Part shown: positions 22,548 through 33,902 of the stretch, piece by piece
Layout: every line of letters begins with the position of its first letter
Position numbering within the stretch: the stretch's first letter is position 1
Assembly: GCF_018687715.1 (NCBI RefSeq)
Contig: NC_056765.1
Span: forward strand, 17,250,894 to 17,314,893
Source of the DNA: Carya illinoinensis
Lineage: Eukaryota > Streptophyta > Magnoliopsida > Fagales > Juglandaceae
Reading direction: 5' to 3'
Length of the DNA: 64,000 nucleotides
Position numbers and translations under genes: made by a program
The notes under the pieces: model-generated
What the model was told of the DNA's origin: nothing
The model's input: the letters and a program-made list of their open reading frames with translations, nothing else
The model's database searches: none

Positions 22548-22852
22548 AATTGTAACGTGTGATAAGATATTTTTTTTAAGAAAAGAAAAAAAAATTAATA
22601 GTAATCTTTTGCGAACTTTTTCTTATTTTTGTAGGTTCGCTTTTTGTTATCTTGTCGGGAAATGGATCGAGTAGCATTGCTTTATTCATATCATTTTGTA
22701 ATCTCATTCCCTTCTTTTTTATCTTCTTGTTTGTTTTGTATTTAGTTTTTAGAATAGAAAACTTTAGGTGATGCATGCATTAATTAATTTTGAGACTTGT
22801 GCGTGAACCTCTATGATGAATGATCTCGTGGCAACGTGATTAAATTGGTAGA

Positions 22853-24640
22853 TTGAGGAAAGAGGAAATGGTTTTACAAGAATTGGTTGATAGGTTGTCT
22901 GGTGATTCAAAAAATTCTCAATCTAACACCATGGCTGACAATCATAGTGTTCATGATGAACTCAAAAATGAAGAGGTACAAAATAATCCACCAATGAAAA
23001 CTTTGCGTGAGTATTTGCAGCCAACAAGGACAAATACTCCATCTTGCATAATTTTTCTTAGGAATATGGGGAATTTTGATTTAAAATCGAGAGTAATTCA
23101 ATTACTTCCTAAGTTTCATGGCTGAGACTCAGAAATTCCTTATTTCCATTTGAAAGAAATTGAAAAGGTTTGTGCAACTTTACAAAACTAAACTGTCAAT
23201 GATGATGTTGTTAGATTAAAGTTGATTCCATTCTCTTTGAAAGAAAAATCTAAAAATTGGCTGAATTCCTTGAAACCAAGATCTATTGGCACATGGCAAG
23301 AAATGCAAAGAGAATTTTTGAAAAAGTTTTTTCCTACTCACAGGATTGACAATCTTTGCAGAAACATTATGAATTTTTCTCAAAAAAAAAAATGAAACAG
23401 TTTTTCAGTGTTAGGAGCGTTTTAAGGAATTATTACTAACTTGTCCACATCATGGATATGAGACTTGACGCACCATTAGTTTTTTCTATGAAGGTTTAAC
23501 ATCTCAAATGCACCAGTTTGTAGAAATGATGTGTAATGGTGAATTTTTAAATAAAGATATTGATGATGCTTGGGACTATTTTGACCAATTGGCTAAAAAT
23601 GCTTAATCTCGGGATAACACAGATCGTTCTGATCAGTCAAATAAGTGCAAGTTTAATACCATGTCTCAAGAGGATATATATGTTCTCAAAGAAAATGATG
23701 ATGTGAATGCTAGAATAACAAGTTTGACAAGAAAAGTTGAGGCCATGGAATTTAGGAAGGTAAATTCGGCTAAAGCTATTGAAAAAGAAGAAGAGAATTG
23801 TGGTATATGTGAGATTAGTTGACACATAACTTAGGATTGTTTAACAATCCCCTCTTTTAAAGAGCTGTTGCACGAACAAGCAAATGCCATGAATTCTTAT
23901 AGAAGACAAATTTCTTCCCCTTATTCGGAAACATATAATCCTGAATGGAGAAATTACCCTAACTTTCTAGTTGGAGGAGCGAGTCCAATTCAAATCAAAA
24001 CCTTCAAGGGCTGCTTTCTTCTACTCCTTATGTGCCTCCATATAAGAAAACCCTTGAAGAGATATTAAAAACTTTTATGTATGGGTAAACTAATATTAAC
24101 ACTCAGACAATATAGGTCATTAATTAGATGAGAAGTTTCATTAGTGACTTGACATTCGCATTACACGCTCAAGAAAATGGTAAATTTCCTACTCAACCTC
24201 AGCCGAATCCCAAAGGGAAATTTGAGATAAGAAATTCAAATTATTCTGATTTAAAATTTGAACATGCCAAGTCTATCACCACTCTATGCAATAGAAAAAC
24301 AATTGATAAAAGTGCTTCAATAAAAGTTGGTGAAACCAACAATTCTTCAAATTTCAAGAGTGGCGATGAACCTGACAAGGTTGAGCTAGATATGCCTGCA
24401 AACATCCCAATACCTGCCTCTTTTCTCCAAAGGTTGCAACCTTCTCATAAATTGTTTCAAAATGCTGATATTTTTGAAATTTTCAAACAAGTGAATATTA
24501 ACATTCCTTTGTTGGATGCGATTAAACAGATTCCATCTTACACTAAATTTTTGAAAGATTTGCATACAATTAAACGTACGATTAAAGTGCAAAATAAGGA
24601 TTTCCCTCACAGAACAGGTAAGCACCATCCTTCAAAATAA
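22853..24640 (+). pseudogene. Athila gag (capsid / nucleocapsid)
   Basis: The capsid part reads MKTLREYLQPTRTNTPSCI, then VIQLLPKFHG, an in-frame TGA at 23123, then HLKEIEKVCATLQN, a TAA, VNDDVVRLKLIPFSLKEKS, and PRSIGTWQEMQREFLKKFF at about 23280. A shift follows an A-run at 23380. Later blocks include MHQFVEMMC-type, DDAWDYFDQLAKNA (23565) and a zinc-knuckle-like CGICEIS(stop)HIT(stop)DC at about 23800, in which both stops sit inside the knuckle. The 3' part (24128-24640) is open for 170 codons and ends near the gag-protease junction. Gag packages element RNA into cytoplasmic particles; this copy has at least five stops. Confidence 0.85.
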
Positions 24641-25190
24641 TTCTCCTCCAAAGTATAAATATTCAGGTTGTCCAACAATTTCTTGTGTTATTGGAAATTT
24701 TAAAATTGAGAAAGTCTTACTTGACATTGGTGCTAGTGTTAACCTCCTACCTTACTCGGTATATGAGCAATTGGGTTTTGGTGAATTTAAACCCACCAAG
24801 GTAACACTCCGACTTGTTGATCGTTCAATAAAAACACTGAGAGAGATAGTTGAGGATGTATTAGTGCAAGTAGGCAAATTTTATTTCCCACTGGATTTTA
24901 TTGTTTTGGACACAACCTGTTTTTGACGTTTGCACTCAAATTCCTATAATTTTGGGTAGGTCATTTCTTGCGACCTCAAATACTTTAATAAATTGTATGA
25001 GTGGTGTGATGATAATTTCTTTTGGCAACATGACTTTGAAGCTAAATATTTTCAATATTTGTAAACAACCTGGCAATGATGATGATGTGCATGAAGTAAA
25101 TTTGATCCAAACTCTTGCTCAAAATAAATTTGATTTTCAATTTTTTCTGACCCTCTTGAGGCTTGTTTGATTTATGGTGAAATTTTAATG
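24641..25190 (+). pseudogene. Athila aspartic protease
   Basis: The frame reads PPKYKYSGCPTISCVIGNF, then the active-site block LLDIGASVNLLPYSVYEQLG (about 24717), where DxGA supplies the catalytic aspartate. FKPTKVTLRLVDRSIK and VGKFYFPLDFIVLDT follow, with a frameshift in the run at about 24905-24925. The remainder, including ILGRSFLATSNTLINCMSG (about 24950), is read in the 24901-25170 frame. This protease would cut the Gag-Pol polyprotein. Context and motifs agree with Athila-group proteases. Confidence 0.85.
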
Positions 25191-25198
25191 ATGATTCT

Positions 25199-25801
25199 AT
25201 GCTTGCATCTATGAATTTTTTGTTGGAATCTACTCCTATAATGGACACTGATAAATGGATAACACGTTTTGAGGAATTGCCACCTCGTGATATTGTGCCC
25301 CTCCCCTCAAGTGTGCAAACACCAAAATTCGACTTAAAACCTCTACCTATTGATCTCAAATTTGCATTTTTAGGCCAAGCAAAGAAATTACCAATGGTCA
25401 TCTCATCAAAACTGGATGAAATTCAGAAGAAAAAATTAATTGGTGTTCTCATTAAACACAAAGAGGCAATAGGATGGACCATAGCTGATATCAAAGGTAT
25501 CAGTCATTTGATTTGTACCCATAGGATATATTTAGAGGACAATGCTAAGCCCTCTAGAGAGATGCAACGTAGACTAAACCCCAACATGAAAAAGGTTGTT
25601 AGAGCGGAGGTGTTAAAACTTCTGGATGTAAGGACCACTTACCCTATTTCTAATAGCAAATGGATTAATCCTAGGCAGTTGGTACCTAAGAAATGTGGTG
25701 TGACTGTAGTTAAAAATGCTGATAAAGAATTGATCCTAACTAGAGTTACTATTGGTTGGCGTATGTACATTGACTACAGAAAACTAAATTTAGTCACTAA
25801 G
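25199..25801 (+). pseudogene. Athila reverse transcriptase, N-terminal part
   Basis: An open frame of about 200 codons carries PLPIDLKFAFLGQAKKLP, then HKEAIGWTIADIKGISH, the SREMQRRLNPNMKKVVRAEV block, LVPKKCGVTVVKN and the RMYIDYRKLN motif at about 25770. It stops being gypsy RT at 25801, where a solo LTR is inserted, and continues at 27144. Confidence 0.9.
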
Positions 25802-27138
25802 TGTTGCCCAGATGACTAACACAAGAGGGGGGTGAATTGAGTTGTATTAAAAAAATAACAATTATAAATCAAATATATAATATAAAATATAAACAAAATA
25901 TGAAATAACAATAAATATAAAGAGTAAGGGTAAGAGAGAAGCAAACTCAGTATGTTAACGAGGTTCGGCCCCACTGCCTACGTCCTCGCCTCAAGCTACC
26001 CCTTGAGGATTCCCAAATTCACTATTCAATCTTCTTCAGGTGGAGATAGAAACCTATTACACCTTTGAACAACACTGCTACAAAGGATTCGTGTAGAACA
26101 CCCTCTACATTTGCAATCACCTTACACGTAGTGATTCAACTATTTCCCGTGTAGAATACTTTCTACACACACAAGGGTTATACACACCCTTTTTCTGATA
26201 CAAGAGCTGATAGTGGGTAGGTTATCAGAAAACACTCCTCAATGAGTGAAATAAGAATAATACAGCGCAAACTATATCTCTCAAAATGAACAAGGATTAA
26301 GGCTCAATGCTTAGAGAAGAGAGAATGAAAGCTTTGAATGAATGTTGTATGCTCTTGGTGTTGTGAATGTGAAGCTCTCAAATGATCTATTTATAGGCAT
26401 ATGAGACTTCATATTCAAATTTAAAAAGATTCACATGTCAAAGACAACATCATTTATTTTTTCAAAAAATTCAAATAAAAGGTTCTTATTTTTCAATTGT
26501 CAAAAATAACATCATTCACTTTTTCAAAAAAATCAAACCTAATCTTTTACTTTTGGCATATGACAAAATGAGCACACTTTCCTTTTCAAAAAATTCAAAT
26601 CTAATCTTTTACTTTTTGTATATGACAAAATGAGCACACTTTACTTTTCAAATTTTTCAAACAAAATCATCTACCTTTTGTATAAGTCTAAAAAAGCATC
26701 AATCACTTTTGAAAATATTCAAATAAAACATGCACATGTGAAAGATGACAATCAATCATCTTTAATATTTTCAAAGTTCAACCCTTTAATCAAGGCATGC
26801 ACATGCAAAAGATGACAATCAATCATCTTTCAAAATTTTCAAATTTAATTTTCAAAAATATTCATGCACATGTGGAAAATGTATTTTAATGCTTTATGAT
26901 AAAATATTAATTTTGAGTATTAATCCTAATTTCGAATTTTAAGAGATTTACAATATTACTCTATGACTTTAATGTGAACTTGTTTCCTTCTTGCTCATGC
27001 TTGGTTCTTTGATGTGCTTGATTCCATTGTGTGAACAACTTGAGCTTGAAACTCCTTTATTCTTTGAATTCATTTGTTATCATCAAAATCCATGTGTAGA
27101 TTTATAATCACATGAAACTTGAAACCTTGGGTTTAACA
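25802..27138 (+). mobile_element. Solo LTR of the Sirevirus-like copia family
   Basis: It begins TGTTGCCCAGATGACTAACA and ends GGGTTTAACA, with a perfect 5-bp target duplication CTAAG at 25797-25801 and 27139-27143. Excision restores the Athila RT frame context. It is nearly identical to the two LTRs of the full-length element at 44297-55780. It is about 60 bases shorter because it has two instead of three copies of an internal A/T-rich unit (26544-26660). Confidence 0.95.
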
Positions 27139-28190
27139 CTAAGAATGATCATTTTCCCCTACCATTCATGGATCAAATCATTGAATGTGTAACGGGCCAT
27201 AAATTTTATTGCTTCCTATATGATTATTATGGATATAACCAAATTGAGATTGCTCCTGAGGATCAAGAAAAAATCACTTTTACATGTCCATTTGGTACCT
27301 TTGCATATCGAAGGATGCCATTCGAACTTTGTAATGCTCATGCTACATTTTAAAAATGCATTATAAGCATATTCAGTGACATGGTAGAACGTTTCGTTGA
27401 AATATTCATGGATGATTTTTCTATTTTTAGTGATTCATTTGATAAATATTTGACTCATTTGGAAAAAATGTTGATTAGATGCAAAGAAAAGAATTTAATT
27501 TTAAATTTGGAAAAGTGTCATTTTATGGTCATTCAAGGGATTGTCTTTGGTCACATTATCTCTTCTCAAGGTATTGAAGTGGACAAGACCAACATTGAAT
27601 TAATTTCTAATTTGCCCATCCTAAAGAACATTAGGATTATCAGATTTTTTCTAGGTCATGCAGGTTTTTACATGAGGTTCATTAAAGACTTCAGTACAAT
27701 TTCTAAACATTTGTGTAATTTATTTTCAAAGAAAAATTCTTTTGTGTGGACCGAGGATTGTGAGTTAGCTTTTACAAAACTAAAAAGTATGTTGATTTCA
27801 GCTACAATTATGCAATCACCTGATTGGAATTTTGCATTTGAAATTGTTGGAGCTGTGTTGGGCCAACGTAAGGACAAAAAGTCTTGTGTTATTTACTATG
27901 CAATTAGAATTTTAAATAGTACTCAAATGAATTATTCAACAACTGAAAAAGAGCTACTTGCAGTAATTTTTGCACTTGACAAGTTTCGTTCTTATTTGAT
28001 TGGGTCTCAAATTATCATTTTTACTGATCATGCTGCTTTGAAATACATTTTAGCAAAAATAGATGCAAAGCCTAGGTTGCTTAGATGGATCCTTTTGCTG
28101 CAAGAATTTGACTTGATAATTGAAGATAAAAAAGGAGTTAATATGTTGTTGTTGATCATTTGTCTAGACTTGTTCTTTCAGATTCCATAG
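27139..28190 (+). pseudogene. Athila RT core and RNase H
   Basis: From about 27150 the frame reads FYCFLYDYYGYNQIEIAPED, then FTCPFGTFAYRRMPFELCNA, a TAA at about 27351, and then IFMDDFSIF at about 27405, whose DD pair is the polymerase active site. The connection is DxVGAV-like. RNase H follows: [49 protein letters not shown]. The usual CDAS segment before [11 protein letters not shown] is missing at about 27845. It ends in [15 protein letters not shown] and the HLSRL-like junction near 28165. Confidence 0.9.
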
Positions 28191-28839
28191 AGACAGTTCC
28201 TCTTAGAAACACATTCTTATATGAGAAACTTTTTGGTATATGTCAATTGCCTTGGTATGCTGACATTTCTAATTTTCTTGCTATAGATGAAATTCCTCAC
28301 ATTTGGACTCAACAAGACAAGAAGAAATTTTTTGTAGAGGTAAAAAATTTCTTTCTCTACAAAAAATTTCTTTTGGAATGATCCATATTTGTTTAAATAT
28401 TGTCCAGATTAGATAATTAGGCAATGTGTTCCTGATAGTGAATTTCAAAGCGTGATGTCTTTTTGTCACTCTGGAGCATTTGGTGGCCATTTTTCTGGCA
28501 AGAAAACAGCTTTTAAAATTTTACAATGTGATTTTTATTGGCCTACCCTTTTCAAGAACACCCGTGAATTTTGTAAAACTTGTGAACGTTGTCAAAAATT
28601 AGGAGTGATTACCTATTAAATATGATGCCATTAAATCCAATTTTAGTTGCTGAAATATTTGATTGTTGGACATCGATTTCATGGGACCATTCCAAGTTTC
28701 TTTTGGTAATCTTTACATTTTGGTAGCTATTGATTATGTGTCCAAATGGATCGAGGCCGTTCCATGCAAGAAAAATGATCAAAAAGTTGTGCTGATATTT
28801 TTTAAAGAAAATATTTTATCAAGGTTTGGAATACCTTGA
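28191..28839 (+). pseudogene. Athila integrase, zinc-binding and first half of core
   Basis: After a frameshift near 28350, the sequence reads DPYLFKYCPD and an HHCC zinc-binding region (SFCHSGAFGGHFSGKKTA, then EFCKTCERCQKLG, about 28460-28605). Core remnants follow: a DFMGPF-like block at 28674-28690 and LYILVAIDYVSKW at about 28710, which holds a catalytic aspartate. The sequence is cut at 28839 by the Tork-type element and resumes at 34286. Confidence 0.85.
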
Positions 28840-29205
28840 TGTTGCAGATGGAGACAAAGAAGCAAACGGTGCATGGCTCACCGTTTACTATTTTGGCTCA
28901 TTAGGCACCGTTCGGTGCTTTTGTATTGTTAGGCACCTCCCCAAGAATCATGCAGCAAATTGCTGCAACGTAGTGATTGCTCTCCTATAAATAGAAGAGC
29001 TTAAGTGTGAGGAGAGTGTGTGCAGCAGAGAGTGCAGACAGAGCGTAGAAGAGAGGAAGAGAGTGGGTGAGCAGAGGAAATTTTTCTGTAAAATTATTTT
29101 CATAGTGAAATTACAACATCTGTGGACGTAGGCAATTGCCGAACCACGTTAAATTTCGTCCCTCCTTTATTTAGAATCGTCTCTGTGTCAGAACAGCTCC
29201 CAACA
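28840..29205 (+). repeat. Tork element 5' LTR
   Basis: It starts TGTTGCAGATGGAGACAAAG and ends GCTCCCAACA. A TATA box lies at 28986-28993 and the purine-rich AGAGAGG leader follows. The partner LTR is at 33903-34280. Confidence 0.95.
28986..28993 (+). promoter_or_regulatory. TATA box of the Tork LTR
   Basis: TATAAATA lies within the 5' LTR about 220 bases before its end, as expected for the U3/R promoter of a copia element. The same box is preserved in the 3' LTR near 34050. Confidence 0.75.
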
Positions 29206-29207
29206 AC

Positions 29208-29219
29208 TGGTATCAGAGC
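29208..29219 (+). promoter_or_regulatory. Primer-binding site (initiator tRNA-Met)
   Basis: TGGTATCAGAGC, two bases after the LTR, is the standard plant Ty1/copia primer site complementary to the 3' end of initiator tRNA-Met. Confidence 0.95.
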
Positions 29220-29339
29220 ACTGGTTCGAGCTGTCTGAAAATTCAAGTTGTTCAAAATCAATTTTTGACAACTCCACGGTGTTCCTCGCATCGAGACGAA
29301 TCCGTTGCCGCAAACGGAATCGAAAACGGAGGTCGGACG

Positions 29340-29635
29340 AGGCGACACGCGCCCCTAAAAGATCTGCGCGTGCATCTGCTGCAACTCATGCGCCCCACGT
29401 GCTTCGGAGGTTGAAGACGCGTGCACCACACGCTCCCACGCGCCCCCACGCGCACCAGAGGTTGAAGAAGCGTGAAAGACACGCGCCCCCACGCGCCCTA
29501 GAGAGGTTCGGCGCGTGTGTCACACGCGCCTCACTCTCCCCTACGCGCCACAGTACTGTACGCGCGTGTATTGCACGCGCCCACGCGTTGCCCACGCGCA
29601 CTGTGCAGCGCGTGTATCTCACGCGCCAGACAAAT
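29340..29635. repeat. CGCG-rich degenerate tandem/inverted repeat in the Tork leader
   Basis: About 300 bases of untranslated leader carry roughly 15 ACGCG or CGCGT motifs in both orientations. Units of about 50 bases are visible, for example AGGTTGAAGA(C/A)GCGTG at about 29408 and 29459. One perfect hairpin lies at 29510-29530, where 10-base arms GGCGCGTGTG and CACACGCGCC are separated by one base. The Arg/Ala-rich frames across it start well before gag and are not considered genes. Confidence 0.85.
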
Positions 29636-29658
29636 CAGAACCGTCCATTTTTCAGATC

Positions 29659-29910
29659 TGTTTTTGGCTAGATCTAAGCCATTCGGAGTCCGATTTCGAC
29701 GATCAAATAGTGCTTTCCAACTATTTGGATCATTCCGGACTCATCCGTACGGTCAAAATTTTGAGATTCGGCATCAGTACATTGGATCTGAACCATCCAC
29801 GTGTTGCAGATCATTTTGGGCTAGATCACGCCAGTTGGACTTCCATCGCAATGATCAAATAGTGCTGACAAACTATTTGGATCATTCCGGACTCGTTTCC
29901 AGCTAGTTCG
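29659..29910. repeat. Direct repeat of about 153 bp spacing in the Tork leader
   Basis: Two copies share TTTTGG(G/C)CTAGATC starts (29663 and 29815) and then GATCAAATAGTGCT...AACTATTTGGATCATTCCGGACTC (about 29701 and 29854). Within each, CAAATAGT and ACTATTTG can pair. The repeats lie just upstream of the gag ATG at 29970. Confidence 0.8.
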
Positions 29911-29969
29911 AGTGTTTCGGACGCAACGGTGATCTTTGTTTGTTTGAATTTGAACTCATTTGTAAAGTT

Positions 29970-30765
29970 ATGGCTGGAGAAGAAGCTAAAGGTGTTGGTA
30001 TCGAGAAATTTGACAGTACAGACTTTGCCTACTGGAGAATGCAGATAGAGGATTATCTCTATGGGAAGAAACTACATCTTCCACTCCTAGGAAGAAAGCC
30101 AGATGACATGAGCAATGAAGATTGGAGTTTCCTTGATAGACAAGTGTTGGGAGTCATTAGACTAACACTGTCAAGATCAGTTGCACACAATGTGGGAAAG
30201 GAGAAGACCACGGCTGATTTGATGAAAGCTCTATCGGACATGTACGAGCAGCCATCAGCCAATAACAAAGGGCATTTGATGTACAAGCTATTCTACTTGA
30301 GAATGGCAGAAGGAACTCCAGATTCAGCATCTGAATGAGTTCAACACCATCATCAATCAATTAGCTTCAGTGGGGATTGAATTTGATGATGAAGTACGTG
30401 CACTGATTGCTCTAGCTCAATTGCCAAAGAGTTGGGAGGCCATGAGAACAGCTGTCAGCAATTCTTATGGCAAAACAAAGATGAAGTATCAAGATATCCT
30501 GGGACCATATTCTTAGCGAGGAAGTTCGCAGAAGAGATACAGGAGAAGCATCAACTTCCAATTCTGCCTTAAACCTCGAGACGAGAGGTAGAGGAGCTAG
30601 TAGAAGTTCAAATCGGGGCAAATCAAAGTCCCGAAGAGGCAGAAGTAAATCTAGGTCCGGAAAACAAGTACAGTGCTGGAATTGTGGCAAGATTGGCCAC
30701 TTCAAAAATAATTGCAAGGAAGCAAAGAAGAAGAATGAGCATGACTCTGTTAATGCCACAACAGA
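29970..30765 (+). pseudogene. Tork gag
   Basis: The ATG at 29970 opens MAGEEAKGVGIEKFDSTDFA, then YWRMQIEDYLYGKKLHLPL and later NNKGHLMYKLFYLRMAEGT, the capsid-like (UBN2-type) region. The frame is lost at about 30335 (TGA). It resumes in another frame with LNEFNTIINQLASVG and LALLPKSWE-type sequence, and shifts again near 30505. An Arg/Ser/Gly-rich basic stretch precedes the CCHC knuckle CWNCGKIGHFKNNC (about 30675-30716). The product would coat element RNA. The start is preferred because it lies right after the leader repeats and opens the conserved protein. Confidence 0.88.
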
Positions 30766-33700
30766 AGAGCTCCGAGATGCTTTACTCCTTTCAGTCGACA
30801 ACCAAATTGAATCTTGGGTGTTAGATTCAGGAGCCTCGTTCCACACTACAGCACACCGAGAAATCATGCAGAATTATGTCACTGGTGATTTCGGGAATGT
30901 GTACTTAGCAGATGGTGAAGCATTGGAAATCGAAGGCATGAGAGATGTACCAATCAATCTGCCCAATGGAAGTGCATGGTTGCTACAGAAAGTGCGACAT
31001 GTTCCCAAACTCATGAGAAACCTGATTTCTGTAGGACAACTTGATGCTGATGGGCATTCGGTACTATTTACCGGTGGCACGTGGAAGATAACAAAAGGAG
31101 CTATGGTAGTAGCTCGAGGCACAAAAACAGGTACTCTATACATGACTTCAAGTATGAGAGATACTATTGCAATTGCTGATGCAAATGCCAACCTATGGCA
31201 TCAAAGGCTTGGTCATATGAGTGAGAAAGGAATGAAGGTACTATTATCCAAGGGGAAGTTACCAAAGTTGGAATCAACTAATTTCGACATGTGTGAAGGT
31301 TGCATTTTTGGGAAACAGAAAAAAGTTAGTTTCCTGAAAAATTGTAGAACTCCAAAATCTACAAAGTTAGAGTTGGTGCACACAGATTTGTGGGGGCCAT
31401 CCCCAGTCGCTTCTCTTGGAGGATCGCGGTACTATGTTTCATTTATTGATGACTCAAGCAGGAAAGTATGGGTTTATCTTTTGAAAAATAAATCTGACAC
31501 ATTTGATACTTTCAAGAAGTGGAGAGCCATGGTTGAAAATGAAACAGGCTTGAAGTTAAAATGTCTGAGGTCAGACAATGGAGGAGAGTACATCGACGGA
31601 GGGTTCAAAGAATTCTGTGCTGCAAATGGGATTAGATTTCAGAAGACTATTCCCGGGACACCGTAGCAGAATGGCGTAGCTGAACGCATGAACAGAACTC
31701 TCAACGAACGTGCCAGAAGCATGAGGCTGGATTCAGGATTGCCTGAATGTTTTTGGGCTGATGCAATTAACACTGCAGCCTATTTGATTAATCGGGGACC
31801 TTCAGTTCCCTTAAAGTTCGATCTACCAGAGGAAGTCTAGAGCGGAAAGAAGGTAAATCTTTCCCATTTGAAAGTTTTTGGCTGTTTATCATATGTTCAC
31901 ATAGATTCTACTGATCGTAACAAGTTAGAAGCCAAATCTAGAAAATGTTTTTTCATCAGTTATGGTGATGAAGAATTTGGCTATCGATTTTGGGATGATA
32001 AAAATCGCAAAATCATCAGAAGTAGAAATGTGATATTTAATGAGCAGATTCTGTACAAAACTAAGTCACAAGCTGAATCTGAAGAACAGCCAAAGAAACC
32101 TGAGGTTGTTGACTTTGATGTTACTCGAGTCAACACTGATCAGAACGAGGATCAAGAAAATGATGATACACAGATCGAACAGCGTACACCACTCACTGCT
32201 ACTCGAAGATCTTCAAGAACAATTAGGCCACCACAGCGGTTCTCACCATCTCTATACTACATCTTGCTAACAGATAGTGATGAACCGAAAAGTTATGATG
32301 AAGCTCTACGAATTGAAGATTCGATCAAGTGGGAGAAAGCCATGCAAGATAAGATGGAGTCACTGATGTCAAATCAGACTTGGGAGCTAACTAAACTTCC
32401 AAAAGGCAAGAAGGCTTTGCACAATAAATGGGTGTACAGAATTAAGGAAGAGCACAATGGTAGCAAGCGCTACAAAGCTAGAATGGTCGTGAAGGGGTTT
32501 CAACAAAAGGAAGGTGTCGACTACACAGACATTTTCTCTCCAGTTGTAAAATTGACAACGATCAGGCTAGTGTTGGCAATTGTGGCTGCAGAGAATCTAC
32601 ATCTTGAGCAGTTAGATGTGAAGACTGTATTCCTTCATGGTGATTTGGAATAAGACATCTATATGCATCAGCCACAAGGATTCTCAGTGAAGGGAAAAGA
32701 GAATCTAGTTTGCAAACTGAAAAAGAGCTTGTATGGCCTAAAACAAGCTCCACGACAATGGTACCGGAAGTTTGACAACTTCATGTGCAGTAATGGATTT
32801 ACAAGACTGCAGGCTGACCATTGTTGCTATATGAAGAACTTTGACAACTCTTATATTATCCTACTGTTGTATGTGGATGATATGCTCATTGCAGAGTCAA
32901 GCATCGAGGAAATCAATGAACTAAAGAAGCAGTTGTCAAAGCGGTTTGAGATGAAGGATTTGGGTACTGCAAAACAAATCCTTGGTATGAGAATTATTAG
33001 AGACAGGTCTAATGATACTCTCAAGCTCTCGCAGGAGGAGTATGTGAAGAAGGTGCTCAGAAGGTTTAACATGGACAAGGCGAAACCAGTGAGCACACCC
33101 TTAGCTAGTCACTTTCGACTAACTAAGGATCAATCGCCAAAGATGGAGGAAGAGCAAGAATGTATAAACAGAATACCCTATGCATCTGCTATTGGTAGTC
33201 TTATGTACGCTATGGTCTGTACAAGGCCAGATATTGCACAAGCAGTGGGAGCTGTGAGCAGGTACATGAGTAATCCAGGAAAGCAGTATTGGGAAGCAGT
33301 CAAGTGGATTTTAAGATATCTACAAGGCTCTTCAGATACGTCACTATGCTTTACAAAAGCAGGTTTAAAACTACAGGGATATGTAGATGCTAATTTAGCA
33401 GGTGACGTTGACAGCAGAAAAAGTACTACTGGATTTGTGTATACGCTGGGTGATACAGCTGTATCGTGGGCTTCTAAGTTACAGAAGATTGTTGCTCTCT
33501 CAACTACAGAAGCAGAATACGTTGCTATAACTGAAGCAGGGAAGGAAATGGTTTGGTTGCAGTCATTCTTGGAGGAATTGGGAAAGAAGAATGAAAAAGG
33601 CATTCTGCACAGTGATAGTCAGAGTGCTATTTTTCTTCAAAGAATCCAGCATTTCATTCCAGAACAAAACACATACAGTTGCGATACCATTTTATCCGAT

Positions 33701-33831
33701 CTCTTCTCGATAGTGGACAGCTGATACTTGAGAAGATTCGAGGAACAGAGAATCCAGCAGACATGTTCACAAAAGTAGTTACTGCTGACAAACTAAAGCT
33801 GTGTATAGCTTCAATTGGACTTCGTACTTAA
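30766..33831 (+). pseudogene. Tork pol: protease, integrase, RT, RNase H
   Basis: Protease: WVLDSGASFHTTAHRE at about 30815. GAG-pre-integrase: LWHQRLGHMSEKGMKVL at about 31192. Integrase core: HTDLWGPSPVASLGG, SDNGGEYIDGGF and NGVAERMNR supply the D, D and E residues, with a TAG at 31664 just before NGVAER. RT: KARMVVKGFQQKEGVDY, FSPVVKLTTIR, LDVKTVFLHGDLE then TAA at 32651, KKSLYGLKQAPRQWY and YVDDML (about 32871). RNase H: YVDANLAGDVDSRKSTTGF and STTEAEYVA. Another TAG lies at 31838, and a frameshift at about 33635-33660 breaks the HSDSQSAI region. The ORF would end at 33831. No functional polyprotein is expected. Confidence 0.95.
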
Positions 33832-33891
33832 AGGCATGACTTGAAGTTGCTGTGATGATTGCTATGAAGATATGTAGACTCATTTGTCTCC

Positions 33892-33902
33892 AAGTGGGAG
33901 AT
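33892..33902 (+). promoter_or_regulatory. Polypurine tract
   Basis: AAGTGGGAGATT abuts the 3' LTR; it is the plus-strand DNA synthesis primer site of the Tork element. Confidence 0.85.

Noticed and set aside
29208..29219. Partial tRNA gene
   Set aside because: Only the 12-base complement of a tRNA 3' end, in a primer-binding-site position. No tRNA genes were recognised in the window.
29279..29906. Arg/Ala-rich ORFs upstream of gag
   Set aside because: They overlap in several frames across the CGCG repeat and are not conserved copia proteins. The gag start at 29970 comes later.
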